The translations under genes were made by a program, and so were the position numbers. Below are positions 23,776 to 36,400 of a DNA stretch of 64,000 nt, piece after piece; the first letter of the stretch is position 1, and each line of letters begins with the position of its first letter. Source of the DNA: Boletus sp. NGJ. Its lineage: Eukaryota; Basidiomycota; Agaricomycetes; Boletales; Boletaceae. The notes beneath the pieces were generated by a model, which was not told the origin of the DNA, made no database searches, and saw only the letters and a list, made by a program, of their open reading frames with translations. The stretch lies in assembly GCA_019096195.1 (NCBI GenBank), contig JAGTXK010000036.1, positions 1 to 64,000 of the forward strand, read 5' to 3'.

Positions 23776-25932
23776 TCACATGCAAGCTCGAGGAACAATG
23801 AACCTGTGATATTCCAGAGACCCCTGAAGATTGAGATTGATCGCCCACTTGTTGCGGCTAATTAAATGAGCTGTTGTGGCATGGCACATAATAACCAGAA
23901 AAAGACACACCGGGCCTGCTTCCTTTGCATCTGCAGTACCTTGTCCATTATCAGGAGCATCTTCGTTTTGACGGCTGGAATCAGCAGTCTTGGCACCCGA
24001 TTTACGCTGTAAAGTATAATGAGCCGCTGCATGCAAACCCGAGGAACAACAGACCTTTTTTCTGTTAGGGTTTCTCGCGGCTGACCGCTATGATACGTTG
24101 GACACAAGGCATTCGGAAAGAAGAACACTCACCGTCGCACCACGCGATGCAGCCATCCTCGAAGGTCTCTCATCTACTCTCGTCTGCGAGTGATTAGGTT
24201 GACGACCAGCAGGCAGACGCAGCTTTCCGGAAAGTTGATCACGCTCGCGCGAAGTGGGGTCCTCGTTATCCTTCTTGACCCACATTTTTCCCAATCTCTT
24301 GAACGCCGGAATGCGCCAATATGACTTAGCAGTATTAGGGTTTTTCTCTACACATGCCTCCGAAGGGGGGGTCACTGGTAGGGGACCTGACTGCTGCGGC
24401 GCGGCGTGCCCCAATGGCGATACCTCGTACCCACTAGAATGCGTCGAGGATGACAAGGATAGTGCCTCCGAAGGGGGGATCACTGGTAGGGGATCTGACT
24501 GCTGCGGTGCGGCGTGCCCCAATGACGATACCTCGTCCCCACTAGAATGCGTAGAGGATGACAAGGATAGTGCCTTCAGCAGGGTCAACACACAGGAAAG
24601 AGAATAATGTAGTGATCACCAACCACATCATAGTTGAATTGAGGAGCGGGATTCCTCGGCAACTCCTCGACCTATATCATCGTGAGGACTCGTGTCAAGG
24701 GAGAAAAGAATGAACTGATACCTCGAGGAGATCATCATCGCCGTCTCCGCTGTGCGTCTTGGGCTCGACTGAACTCGATTTCTCAGGCTCCTCCTGGTGC
24801 ATGTACACTCTTCCAGTGACGACGGAATGACGAACTCCTACTGGATTAGAGTCACGTGGTCTATCGTCCTCGGTGGTCAAAGGTTGTGCGTCTGGTTGTC
24901 CTGCCTAATGTAGTGTGTCAAAGTGGAAGGCATGATGGGGGTCATCCAGCATGCTTACATGGAAGGGACCATACATGTCCGGGAGGATGTTGCCGAGGTT
25001 ACGGATAATGACTCTCCTGTCACATCCAGTCGCAAGGTAATTATTATCCTGGGAGAGGGCAATCGAATCTATCCTTTGACTATCCTGAACGACCGTACCA
25101 ATCGGACCGAGTGTAGACGCATCCAAAAACGAGATTGTACGGTCTGCGAAGGTAGCGATGAATTTCCCGTTGCCGGCTAGAGCAATAGATCTGACGTCGT
25201 TGGGAATGTCCGATTCGACAAGCTGGGACCCACTGGACACGTCAAAAGACTTGATTTTCCTGTTGTGGGATGCAGCAAAAATTTGCCGCCCATCTCTTGA
25301 CCACGCAAGTGGAGTGGCCGGGGCCGACAAGGGTAAGGCGGTGTTGATGGTAATGATCCCATTACCGCTGTGACTGTCAAAGATGGAGATGGAACCACCG
25401 TAGCATGCAGTGGCAATGTGTTGGCCACTTGGTGAGAATTTGATTCCAGTGACATCGTCGTCGTGTTGGAGGGCGCCAACGGCGACTAATTTTTTGCCAG
25501 TGGTGAGACTCCAGATGCTCGCCTCCGCAGTCCCAGTGGCAAACCTAGTTGAGTCTCCGGAGATATCCACCGCAAGCACCGGCCCTGTCCCCTCCACGTC
25601 GACCACCTTTTCCTGTATTTTCGCGTCCCACACGCTTGCCCCCCTCACAGTCCCACATACTATCCACTTCTGATCCTTCGACACAGAAATAGCGCCCAAG
25701 TCTCGGGTTCCCGTTTGCTTCCTTACCTCTTGGCCGTCTGCGAGTCGCCATCGTAGAATTCCATCATCGCCCCCTCCGAAAAGATGCGCTCCGTCAGGGT
25801 GAAACGCCACTGCCCACACCGCACCAGAGCGGCCGGTTTCAAGAACTAATGTATGGTCTTACTGAATTGTCAACATAGCACAGTCACTCCTCAGAACCAC
25901 TACGCACCGGGCTTCAAGTTTGTCGACGACAT
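23776..25932 (-). CDS. WD40-repeat protein with tandem repeat tail, five exons
   Basis: Exons 25932-25908, 25845-24959, 24904-24722, 24573-24133 and 24006-23776; introns of 62, 54, 148 and 126 bp. All phases agree and the joined frame is 1,767 nt (588 residues). Start MSSTNLKP, then WD40 blades such as GAVWAVAFHPDGAHLFGG (residues about 15-32), DDVTGIKFSPSGQHIATACY (about 140-160) and GNGKFIATFADRTISFLD (about 230-250), about seven in all, forming a beta-propeller likely used as a protein-binding platform. The C-terminal third is polar and contains two 36-residue repeats, then a last exon with a short hydrophobic Cys-containing stretch (GPVCLFLVIMC) as found at the end of related mushroom proteins. 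Partner and pathway unknown. It is transcribed divergently from the GTPase gene. Confidence 0.85.
24357..24572 (-). repeat. 108-bp tandem repeat, two units, coding
   Basis: Units 24357-24464 and 24465-24572, in frame within the WD40 gene; each encodes 36 residues beginning ALSLSSSTHSSG and ending PPSE. Only a few bases differ, so the duplication is recent. Confidence 0.95.
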
Positions 25933-26156
25933 CCCTACTGATGGTACACAGTCGTTGGCTTCGAAGAGTTAAAGCACGAGGTATTTCGATTTGCAATGGT
26001 GTGCACACCCGGCCACAGTCAAACACCGTGAGTTCCTTTCACACGGGACGGGCTCTCATGTCTTTGGACCTCAAGCCTTTGGCGCTATCCTTGGATCCCA
26101 ACTGACCATTAGTATTAGCAGTGTGACCCATCGACGTCCGACGCCCACCAGCTGGC
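25933..26156. promoter_or_regulatory. Shared upstream region of two divergent genes
   Basis: 224 bp separate the start codons of the WD40 gene (-) and the GTPase gene (+). Both promoters must lie here or overlap the genes. I see no clear TATA box or other named motif. Confidence 0.5.
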
Positions 26157-29100
26157 ATGTCATCTCCTCAATCGGAGGACTACTATGTCTCCATTTCGAG
26201 TAAATTACCCCTCCTCGCGTATCGTCCTGATCCGTTCAACGTAGACCAATTCTTTTCTTCATAGGTGTCGCTCTCAACGTTCGAGAGGAATTGGGCAGAA
26301 ATGTAGACCACATCATATTCCAGACTGAAACTGGAACATTTACAAAGGAGATATCGGTCCAAGTCTCCCCTGGTCGTGAGCATAACGAAGTGTTTGATCC
26401 CGCGATGTGAGACATCCAGTTACATCGACTCATGAACCTGACAAATATTTGTTTCAGTGAACTGTCCGCTCAGGACCGACTGTCTGTATCTGTACAGTAT
26501 CCATCACGGTGGCATGGGAAACATACTCTCGGCGTCACCATGGAACTGAACGAGGTCATGGCCAAAGCGCAAGTCGATACGCACGGGCAACAAAGTAAGC
26601 TATGCGGATTTGCTCTGTCTTGAACACATTTTACGTTGGCCTTTGAAAGCATCCTTATTCAAGTTACACAAGCATATCGAGGTCGCTATCAGCCTCTCTC
26701 GTCATTTGGCCGACGGTGAAAGTTCTCTCGATGCCCCGTTACCCCCTACCGCTGGCGAGCCGAACGCCAGCATCGGACCCATCGACGCCGCCGTGTCGAT
26801 TCCACAGTCCGAGGACACTATCCACATATCAAGTGAATCCTACTTCTCGCGTATCAACCATCGTAGACCAATTCTTTCTTCACAGGTATCGCTCTCGACG
26901 TCCGACAGCAATTTGGCAACACTGTAGACCACATCACATTCCAAACTGAACCTGGAAGCTTCAAAAGGGATATTGATGTCGAAGTTTCCCCTGGTCAAGA
27001 ACATAAGGAAGTGTTCGATCCTGTTCTGTGAGACATCCAGTTGCATCGAGTCGTGAACCTGAATTTCACCATTTGTTTCAGTGAACTGTCCCCCCGGGAC
27101 CAACTGTCCGTATTGATGGAATACAAATCACGGCGGTTAGGGAGACGTACTCTCCCCATCACCGTGAGACAGAGCGAAGTCGTGAAGGAAGCGCGGGACG
27201 ATGCACACGGCAATAGAAGTGAGCTACGTTACGTTCTTTCTTGAACACATTTAACCTTGGCTTTCAAAAGCATACATGAAGTTCCATAAGCATATCATGG
27301 TTTCTATGAGCATCTCTCGTGGTACTCCGTCACGGAGAGAAATCTCTACCATCGTTGAAAGTCCTCACGATGGTCCATTGCCCCCCAGTACCAGTGATAT
27401 CCTTCGCATATGCCCTCGGTGAGCGCTTCACGCTCTTTGGTCACCACATCAAGCTGATCGCTTGAAGCTTCCGACTGTTGCTTATAGGAAATGTACCCAT
27501 ACCTTTCCGCCCGAGAATGGCCGACCACTGACCCTCAAAACTTTCAGAGTGGTGTTGGGAAGTCTACCCTAATTCAAAAGGTATTCGGGATCCATGATGT
27601 GGTGGGTCTGCTCCTGCATACAACCATTACATTGGTAAACATTTCTGCCAGGACGTCTCTGAGGCATCCCGAGGACATGCGGACATCAACCGCGAATTCA
27701 TCGCAGCGGACAACGGGCTTTTTGTTCTCCATGACAGCGTCGGACTTGAGGCAGGAGAAAGTAAGAGCTTGGCAAAAGTCAAACAGTTCATTGACGGTCG
27801 ACGAAAACAGCAGCATGTGAAGGATAAACTGCACGCCGTTTGGTAAGGCGTCCCGTGCTGATCTGAATGAAACTGAAGCAAAACTGCAGGGTATGTCTTG
27901 CCGTTCCGTATGCCGAGGGACGGCTCCTTGAAGCAGGTGTGGAGGAATTCCTGCGAGACAGAGAGAAAATTCTGGGTAATAGTACGTATATCAGATGGTC
28001 GCGATCTATCAGCATCTGAAGATATCACCAACCTGGTAGTTCCGATCGTCGTTGTACTGACGAAGGTTGACCTGTTGGACGGGATGCTGTTGCAGACTCT
28101 GCGTAACGAAGGTGTCGAGTTCAAGAGCGTAGAGGAAGCGCAGCCAAAACTAGAACAACTCAGGTCCGAGTTTCTCGAGCAGTACTGCACGCAACCCCTC
28201 GTGCGAGCAGCAGGGCGGCGCGACATTCCACGCGTAGCCGTTTCTAGTATGTACCGCTTTGATATTTTCCCTTTTATCGGATTAATGGCATGGACAGCGA
28301 AAAGCGGATTCAGGCTGGAACCAACGATTTCCGAGCTCGTCAAGACCACAACCTCTGAGATCGAACGGTACATTAAAGCCGATCCAGCCTATGCTACGGC
28401 GGCCGAGCAGCCGAGCATCGAACGCAACGCGCCTTTGTATATCGCTGGAATGGCCCAGCGGGTCAGCATTGAAACAAAGGTGGATCTCACTATAGCGTAC
28501 GCCCCACTGGCATATTACCACTCCCAGCGCCAATCTTATATCTTTGTAGACTAGCGAAGAAGAGTAAGTCCTTGGCACTTCAGTGTTGTGGTTCTAAGCG
28601 ATGCCTAAGGATACTGGACGATCCTTGGCTCAAGCTTGAGATTTTCCGACGATAAAGTGAAAGAGAACCTGCTTGCTCCACATCAGGATATCATCCAGGT
28701 TTGGAATTTTAATGACCCGGAAATGGTGAGAAATTGTCCTACTTCATACTATGGTACTTGACGCTGCAAAAGGCCCTACTAGGTGACGCTTTCAAAGCAG
28801 CATTGCTGGAAACTTCAGATCTTGGGGTAGCAGACAATTCCAAGTCGTCGTAAGTTATGGTTTCATCCTTGGTTGCTTAGTACTGGTAGACCCTAACACT
28901 GACCATAGTCCAACTATTGCAAAACGCTTCATGACATACATTGCCGACCTGATCTACGTGATGAAGATCCTCATCATCATAGTACCGCAAGGATCCGTCA
29001 CTTCTCGAGACGTAGCCCTCGCATTGCAGGTCTACGAGGAATCAACGTATAGAACTCGTGTTCACTTGGAGATTAAAGATTTCAGTACAGACTTTACGAT

Positions 29101-29224
29101 GCTGCCCGGAAGACGCGACCGGGTTTTGGAGAAGCTTGAAATGCTGGTCAGACGATACAGTATTACTGACGAGGAGGTGTCACGTTTACGGGCTCGGATT
29201 GACGCAGCACAACGTTCCTCGTGA
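26157..29224 (+). CDS. Fungal P-loop GTPase with two tandem C2-like N-terminal repeats, many exons
   Basis: Exons resolved with agreeing phases: 26157-26199, 26265-26406, 26458-26594, 26650-26832, 26886-27027, 27082-27218, 27271-27418, 27468-27492, 27548-27598, 27652-27842, 27890-27981, 28040-28246, then from 28298; the last exons (28500-29224) are less certain. Residues 1-310 hold two copies of a beta-rich domain (VDHIIFQTETGTFTKEISV and VDHITFQTEPGSFKRDIDV, then ELSAQDRLSVSVQY and ELSPRDQLSVLMEY) that I read as C2-like. The GTPase part has the P-loop SGVGKSTLIQK (about residue 320), FVLHDSVGLEAGE (switch/G3 region), and LTKVDLLDG (G4). Late parts IIQVWNFNDPEM and a C-terminal helical region (28931-29224) are usual in this mushroom family. 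Cellular role unknown; membrane or stress signalling is a guess. Confidence 0.78.
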
Positions 29225-30439
29225 AAATGTGTCGGCGAGTTCCTAGTTGGACTCCCCATCGCAGCCAGTTCAAGTTGGTTGACGATCAAAGTTCTTTGGC
29301 TTCCATGGGGTTGACAGTTGTAGGTATTATACCTTGTAGCGACGCTCGATTGTATTCATGTATTTTGAATCACTTGAGCTGATCGAGTCAGTCTGATCCG
29401 CACAGGAGAGGAACGAACTAGTGCAGGTCGTCGCACTAGGCGAAGAAGCGGCAGCGAGGGAAGGGCAATGGGAAGGGGAAAGTTGTAGGTAGCTCGTGAT
29501 TCCAACGTACATTTAATTGGCAGTGGAGAATCGTTTGGATTGCCGGGTCATATGACAGATTCAATAGCTCGGTTCAGTGCACTGTAACACCACAGCAGCA
29601 ATGGCTGCGGGCGCAGACCAAGGCTCTAGATCGTTAGTGCCAGGAAAGTCGGAATCGGGCCAGTGAGTTCTGTCAATGTCGAGATCAGACAACCATTGAG
29701 TGCATTAGGTAAGTTTCAATACTCGAACTCGAGGTCCCGCGTCCATCCAGCGCTCGAACCCAGCGCCTTGCATGACCGATGGAGCGCTGTCTGAAAAGAC
29801 GCTGACCGGTGGAGTTTGAGGCGAAAGCGGACGTCGATGTCTCCGATGGAATGTAGAATGCGCGGAACCGAGTTGCGGCCTTGGAGACCGGATGGTTGGA
29901 GGACACGGCGAAAAGCGACCCGGTGCCATGCAAAAGCAGTGTCAACACACGACAGCGTTCCGTGCAAGGCTGGGGGTTAGGAGAGGTTATATCAGGTGAG
30001 GATATATATATGGGAATTCCTTGGAAGTTTGAGACGCTTGGTCGTTGGTGCCACTGACGATTAGATCCGCCTCACAAGTCTGGCAGGTAAGCCAGAAAGC
30101 CGCAAAACAGTGGCTACTATACTGCGTTCTCAGATTGCCACACTGACGTTGAATGGGATCCGGGCATGTTCGCATAACATTCCAAACTAAACCCGCCACA
30201 GGAGTGCGGGTGCTGCGGTTGTATTGGGTGAGCTTGCTGTAGGTCCTGCGCTAACTGGGTAATCAGATGGTGAACGCGGTAGCAACACTGGCAAGTGCTA
30301 CCAATTCGATCTGGTAAGATAGTACTTTCCATCCGGACTAGTGCGACGTCATACTAACCCTGCTACCAGCTGCATATATTCCTCGGCGTATAAAAACCCG
30401 TCAGAGATGGTTGGTATCCTGGACACTCAGATTTACAAC
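29225..30439. other. Intergenic region upstream of the kinase gene
   Basis: 1.2 kb. Several short overlapping open stretches near 29685-29967 on the minus strand have no recognisable features and are probably chance. A TATATATATA-like run at about 30002-30012 is about 430 bp before the kinase start. Nothing else seen. Confidence 0.55.
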
Positions 30440-33400
30440 ATGACCATGTCTGCCTCATCCACGCGCTCGCCCCGCCCAGCGACGAGCGTGGCTTCAGGCT
30501 ATCAGAGCTCTTCACCCCGACTTCCTTCTCCTCTCAATCCATCTCCCAATTCGTTCTCTCCTCTCCTCACCTCCGGGCAGACACCCCGCAACTCGCCCGT
30601 CGGTGAGATGTCCGACACCCTCTCCCCACTCAGAGAGCGTATCGACTCGGCATTGTCCACCTCTCCCCGCTCATCTCCTGGTGTCGGTCGTTCTCGCACT
30701 TCTTCCTTCTCTCGCTCCCCTGAGCGATCTCCCGTCATGACCATCCCTCTCCAACCACATCGTGGGTATGCACGCCATTCCAGTCCAAATAGCAGTCCGT
30801 TTGCACAGGGAATACCCTTCCCTAGTTCCTCTCCCCTTCTTTCTTCGTCTCCCCTCGCAGGTCCTTCCCAATCCTCCATATCCCAGAGTCCACGTCCCCT
30901 CTCGCCTGCTTCCAACAGTCCGAGGCAAGGCTCGCCTAGTGTACGTTGTTCCCCGCTCGTTTATGTGTGCGCGTTCCCTGACATCTCCATGTAACGCAGA
31001 CTCGTTCTCAGTTCCAACCCCGTCCTCTCCGTTCACCACCCCATCCCACCCCATCCCAGTTCCATCTTTCCCAAAGCTCCCTCGTTCAAATCATACCCTC
31101 GCCTCCACGTTACCCTCGTACCCAATCACTCATTCAACAATCCTTTGGAAACCCATATGCCGCACAGGCTGCTTCGTCTCCTCCAGGTGATCTGCGCAAC
31201 AGACACGTCTCTCTGGGTGCTGAATCGCGTCCGCATCCGTTCACGCGGGCAAGTCCCACGCCCGCTGATTATTCGTTTGCCCAGGACACATCATCCGTGA
31301 TCAAGGGAAATTCGACCCCTCTGAATGAAGCCCCCATCCGCTGGTGGGGTGGACGAAGAGGCTGGGAAGACGACTGGGACCATGTCGTGCAGCAGTCCCA
31401 GGCATGCAATCCCTACGCAACACACGGTGAACTCGACGGTACGATGGGAATGGGATTCGTCCAGCCCGGCTTTGAGAATCCGTTTTCGTTTCGAGACCGC
31501 CTTGGGCGTGGCGGGGGTGGTCCTGGCGCATTTCTGGACGAGGAGATTCGTGCCTCGTTTGATGGCGTCGGGGATGTAGGTGCTGGATTTGCGGATCCGC
31601 TGACCCCTAGCATTGTTCATGCACCGATGGGTGCCAATGCTGGCTATGAGATGGAGGCCATCCCTGTCCCTCGGGCTGTACCCGTCCCCATGGCACCCGG
31701 GTTAAATTCAAGGATACGGGCTGAGAGTCTTGGCTACGGTGAGGTGGACGTCGGACCACCGCTTGTCGAGGCGGGCTCTGATATGCAGAAAGCGCCAGAC
31801 ACTTTGACGCGCCACTCGTGTCTTGTTCATCTGCCCGGAAGCGCGAGTGGGTTTACTCCTAATGGAGTAGTGAGTAGATGCTTTTTTCTTGTGACTCTTG
31901 TAGTGGATCTCAATTCTTTGGCGCGCAGGTATCTGTACAAGGTCAGGAGCGCGGACATGGCGGACATGGACACGAACACGTTGGTGGGCGCAATCGCCGA
32001 TTCAGCAATGCATCGACGCACTCGTCGACATCGTATGCTTCGTGCATGTCTGGGCCATCGCAGTCACAGTCACAATCACTGTTGTTGTCCTCGTCGCAAT
32101 CTCACACGAGTACTTGTCCTTCCTTGTGTTCGCTCGGCATCGGAATTGAGGAGGCAGAGCGAGAGGGGCGCCGTTCAAGGACGTTTTGGGGGCGGAGGAA
32201 CTCGGGGAGCACTAGGAAACAACAGAACAAGGATTTGAGCCATGGTACCGGTGGGCACAGCGAGGTTGTCTGTCAAGGGTGCCAGTCTTCCCATTTGGTG
32301 AAGAGTGGCGAGAAGGGTGGGTTGGCGCACGTGGACGGTGTGGAAGGAGAACGCGCGGATGATGTCAAAGCAGGGGAACCCGTGGAGTGTCCAGATGCGG
32401 ATTCGAAGCAGTCTGCTACACACGCACACGAGAAGGATACAGTGAAGCATGGATCCCTGTTCTTCCGCATTGGCCTGAAGCACGGAGACGTGTCGAACGA
32501 CCAAGCCCAACGAGAGGGGTATATGAGGGCTGAAAGGGTGTGTCTTATTCGCGGTTGCGTTTTATCGGTAATTAAAGAACCACAATCGTAGTGCGTTTCG
32601 TTGGCGATCACGTCTATTTTGTCGGCCAAGACCATCGCGATGATGTCGCCCGTTGGCGACGCGCTCGTCAGAGCGAAAGAATCAGGTATGTTATTGAATT
32701 GATTTGCAGGGATGTGCTCCTCCTGAACCCGTGTCAGCCATGTTCGTCGGTCACGAACTCGCACCAGTGGTCAGAGATACGCTCTCTATATCCACTGACG
32801 TTCTTTCGCTCGCCTCTCTTCCCGGTCTCGAAGAGGCAGCCAAGGCATTATTGAGCGTTTGGGACGCGTGTCAAAAGGTTGACGTGAGTGCCTCGTTGGT
32901 TTGGACCCGCATATATTCTCCTTCTGATCCTCTACTTCAAAAAGACGAACCGTCTATCTTGTTTACGTCTCGCAGAGCGTTCTGCAACGCTCCTCTATTC
33001 TGTTCGGTGCGAGATTGATGAAGCAGGCGTAGACACTGCCATGGCTCTCGCTGAGCCTGTTCAGCGGTTGTGCGCTGCACTTGTCCAGGTGCGTCGACAT
33101 GGACCTGGATTGTTCCTTTTTTTTTTTAATGGGGGGGGGGCTCGACTGACGTTGTCTTGCAGATCCGGACGTTTCTCGAGACGCAGCTCCACCGACCGTT
33201 TTTGAAGCGGTACGTGAGGAGGGAGGAGATTGCGAGGGACCTCGTGGCGTGTAACGAGGCGATCACGGATGCTGCTTCGAGGTTTGGGGTGAGTCTCTTG
33301 CACTCCCTTTGGTTGTGTGCCAGCTGAGCGACTGGGCATTTACAGAACTCAGTTCAAATCCGCACATTTCACGCGGTGTGCTCGGCGGCGAGCGAGTCAA

Positions 33401-36400
33401 GGCGGTTCGCACAAGAAGCGCAGGCGCTACTGACGTTGGACCATCAGATGATTCAAAGGCAATATGCAATGATATATGAGCAGCAAGTGCAGTCGTGGCG
33501 ACAAGAGGTGGTGACGGAGTTGTCAGGTGATAATGGCTTGGGTCTCAGAACGGATGGCGCATCGGTGAGCATGAACCGGCGTCCACGTCGGGCCGTGGGC
33601 GAGGAAGGTGATTGCGATGGCGGTGGAGGTTATTTGACACCTCCACCTGCATATGGACCGCCATCACAGCCGCCACCACCGACGATGGCAGGTATGTCGA
33701 CCAGGTCTGGATCTGGACAAAACACGCCGACACCGTCCATTCTGTCGGGGTATCCATCTGACGCGACGGATCCCAGTGTGTCTGCACCGCCCACGCCAAC
33801 GCCGACCAGAGCCACGTTTGTCGTAGAGGAGACCAATACTACAACCACGAAGATGGAGACAACGACCAGTCACCCAGCATTTCCGATGTGCGCGCTCGCG
33901 GAGCTGCATCGGGCCCAAGATTCGGTGGATGCGGCTGCGGACGAGGCTGCCCTTCGAGGGACGTTGGCGGGTGCGTTGGACGCGCACAATGACGTGGGGA
34001 TGGTTCGTTGTCTGCAAGTCGCTAGAGGTGAGATTCCCGAGGCTACCGAGACGCTCCGGCGGGTGCTGGGCGTGGGTGTGAAAGAGGACGAATGTATCGC
34101 ATTGGAACGCGGGCTGCATGGTGTGGATACGGGAAATACCGAGCTCGATAGGAAATTCATGCAGAGTGGGATCGAGGCAATGACGAGGCTGACGAGTGTT
34201 GTCGTGGAGCAGCCTCGATGTGAGGGGGAGCAGGTGGGACTTGGCAAAGGCGCTGATGCTGGCGTTATTGGTGCGCCGGAGTTGCCAAGCTGGACGATTA
34301 CGAGGTATCTCACTGTGATCTCTGCATGGACCTCTGCTGATACACGCACGTACGCGTGACCGACAGATACGAGGTTGTTCGAACGCGCAAAATTGGCGTC
34401 GGGTTCTTTTCGGACGTGTACTTCGGCCATTGGCGCAAACGCTCTGTTGTAATCAAGGTGTTGGCACATAGTGTGTCGCGGGAGGCATTTGTGCGCCACA
34501 TCGAGTTGTGGCACGCGCTCGACCATCCGAACGTGTTGCCGTTGTATGGTGCAAGTAGTGCGGTCGGGGAGAAGCCGTGGTTCTTTGTGAACAAGTTTTG
34601 TAGTGGAGGCAATCTCGTGGCTTCGCTCAAGCGCACGAGGGTGGTGGGGGTGACGATGGTGGGAAGTGGGGCAACGGTGCGTGTGGATCCGTTGAGGTGT
34701 ATGCATGAAATTGCCAAGGGAATGGCGTATTTGCATGGATGTGGGGTCTTGCATGGGGATCTCAGGGTGGGTGGATTTATATATGTACTACATTGGTGTC
34801 GGTGGCTGACCATCCTTTGACAGGCGGCGAACGTGCTGGTGGACGAGGACGGGCGGTGTATTCTCTCTGATTTCAGCCAGTGTGAGATCAAGTCGGAAGC
34901 GCATCAGTCATGTGGGCAGCCTGAGCCACGTGAGTGACTGACAAGATCGTGTCTACATACGTGGAAGCTCACGTTGCCTCCCCTCGTAGATCTCATTCGA
35001 TGGAGGGCACCAGAGATGCTGATGGGCGATAACCGGCCAACAAACGCTGCGGATGTGTACGCGTTTGCAATGTGCTGCGTCGAGATACTCGGCATGGGTG
35101 ACCTCCCTTGGGAGACGTTGGACGACAAGACCATCCATGAGCTTGTGTTGGGTGAGTTGCACCGATTTTTGATGAAGATGACGGTCGACGTTGATGGTGG
35201 TGTCGCTGTAGACAAGAATGAGCGTCCACTGATTCCGATGCTCACTGGGTATGTCGAGGTCGTCGACGCGGTTGCGAATGTGGTGCACTCGTGTTGGGTT
35301 CGCGAGCCTGATCGCCGGCCGTCGTTTGCAAGCGTTGCTGCCTTGCTGGAAGAAGTTTGGATACATCAGGGTGACCACGCTTCGACGCCGATGATTGACA
35401 CCGGGTCGGCATCTATCACGTCGACAGCGTCTTCAGCTGCCGACGAACAGTATGAGACTGCCGTTGAGAGTATGACGACTGACATTGAGGAAGAAAACAT
35501 GGATGGTATGATGGACGTGCCGTTGACCAGTCCCGGACCAGTGCTTGGGAGTGATAATGTGGCTCGTCCTATGGTTCGCATAGAGGGCACGCAAGTTGCG
35601 TCGGGTGTCCTCAATCACCAGGACAAGGATATGCCGACATCTACTCCGTTGAACGGATTGGATCTCGACACAAGAAACGAAGAAACCTATCGCCTCCTTG
35701 TGGGATCGAGCCATGCATTCCATAGTTCACGTGAGTTTGTTTCTCTGAAGGCGTACGGGATGCTGAACCAGAATGACTTGGTTTCCAGTGACGCTTCCTC
35801 TGTGGTCCCCGACACGCGTCGAACTCGGGGCAGTTGGATACCATTCTAAGCCCAAGGGCGAGTTTATCACGTTGTTCAATGCGATGGACCCTCTCCAGAG
35901 TTGCGAGGAGCGACTCCGTCGCTTGCCGTCCATGTATGGGTATGGCAAGTTTGAGGTGCAGAAGCGGGAAGACGGGAAGCGGAACGTGGCACAGCGCGGT
36001 CTCGACGCCATTTCCGTATTTTTGACGTTCAAGGCGCGAGGCGATCGGTCGCATCCGTACGTGTTCGTTTCTTGAGAATTGTCGCGGTACTAACGAGATG
36101 AGTCGACTAGGGAACGAATCGCGCGACAGTATACGTTTCCCCTCGTGCAAGGGAAGCCGTGGGCGAATCTGTGCGTGGAAAAGACGGTGCACCGGTACAT
36201 GGATCAGTTGGAGGCACCCATGACATGGTTCAAGCAGCACGTGGACCTCATTCTGGAAGTGTATGCGCCACGCCATGCGATTCGAAAGAAAGACTTGATT
36301 CTGGGTGAGTAACCCTTTGTGCGGTCGTTTGTCGAGTTTGACAAGTGCTTTTCCTCTGCAGTGGTTGGGACGTTGGATGCACCAGACTGGGCGGTATTTG

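Noticed and set aside
27982-28012. 31-bp intron in the GTPase gene
   Set aside because: Too short; the acceptor at 28038-28039 gives a 58-bp intron and the family motif IPIVVVLTK.
31297-32238. 313-codon frame continuing past the kinase exon 2
   Set aside because: After 31869 the frame is intron and then out of phase; the spliced frame through exon 3 is favoured by the donor and acceptor and by phase.
33870-34754. 294-codon minus-strand open frame
   Set aside because: Shadow of kinase exons 8 and 9; composition is rich in His/Pro/Arg as expected from the opposite strand.
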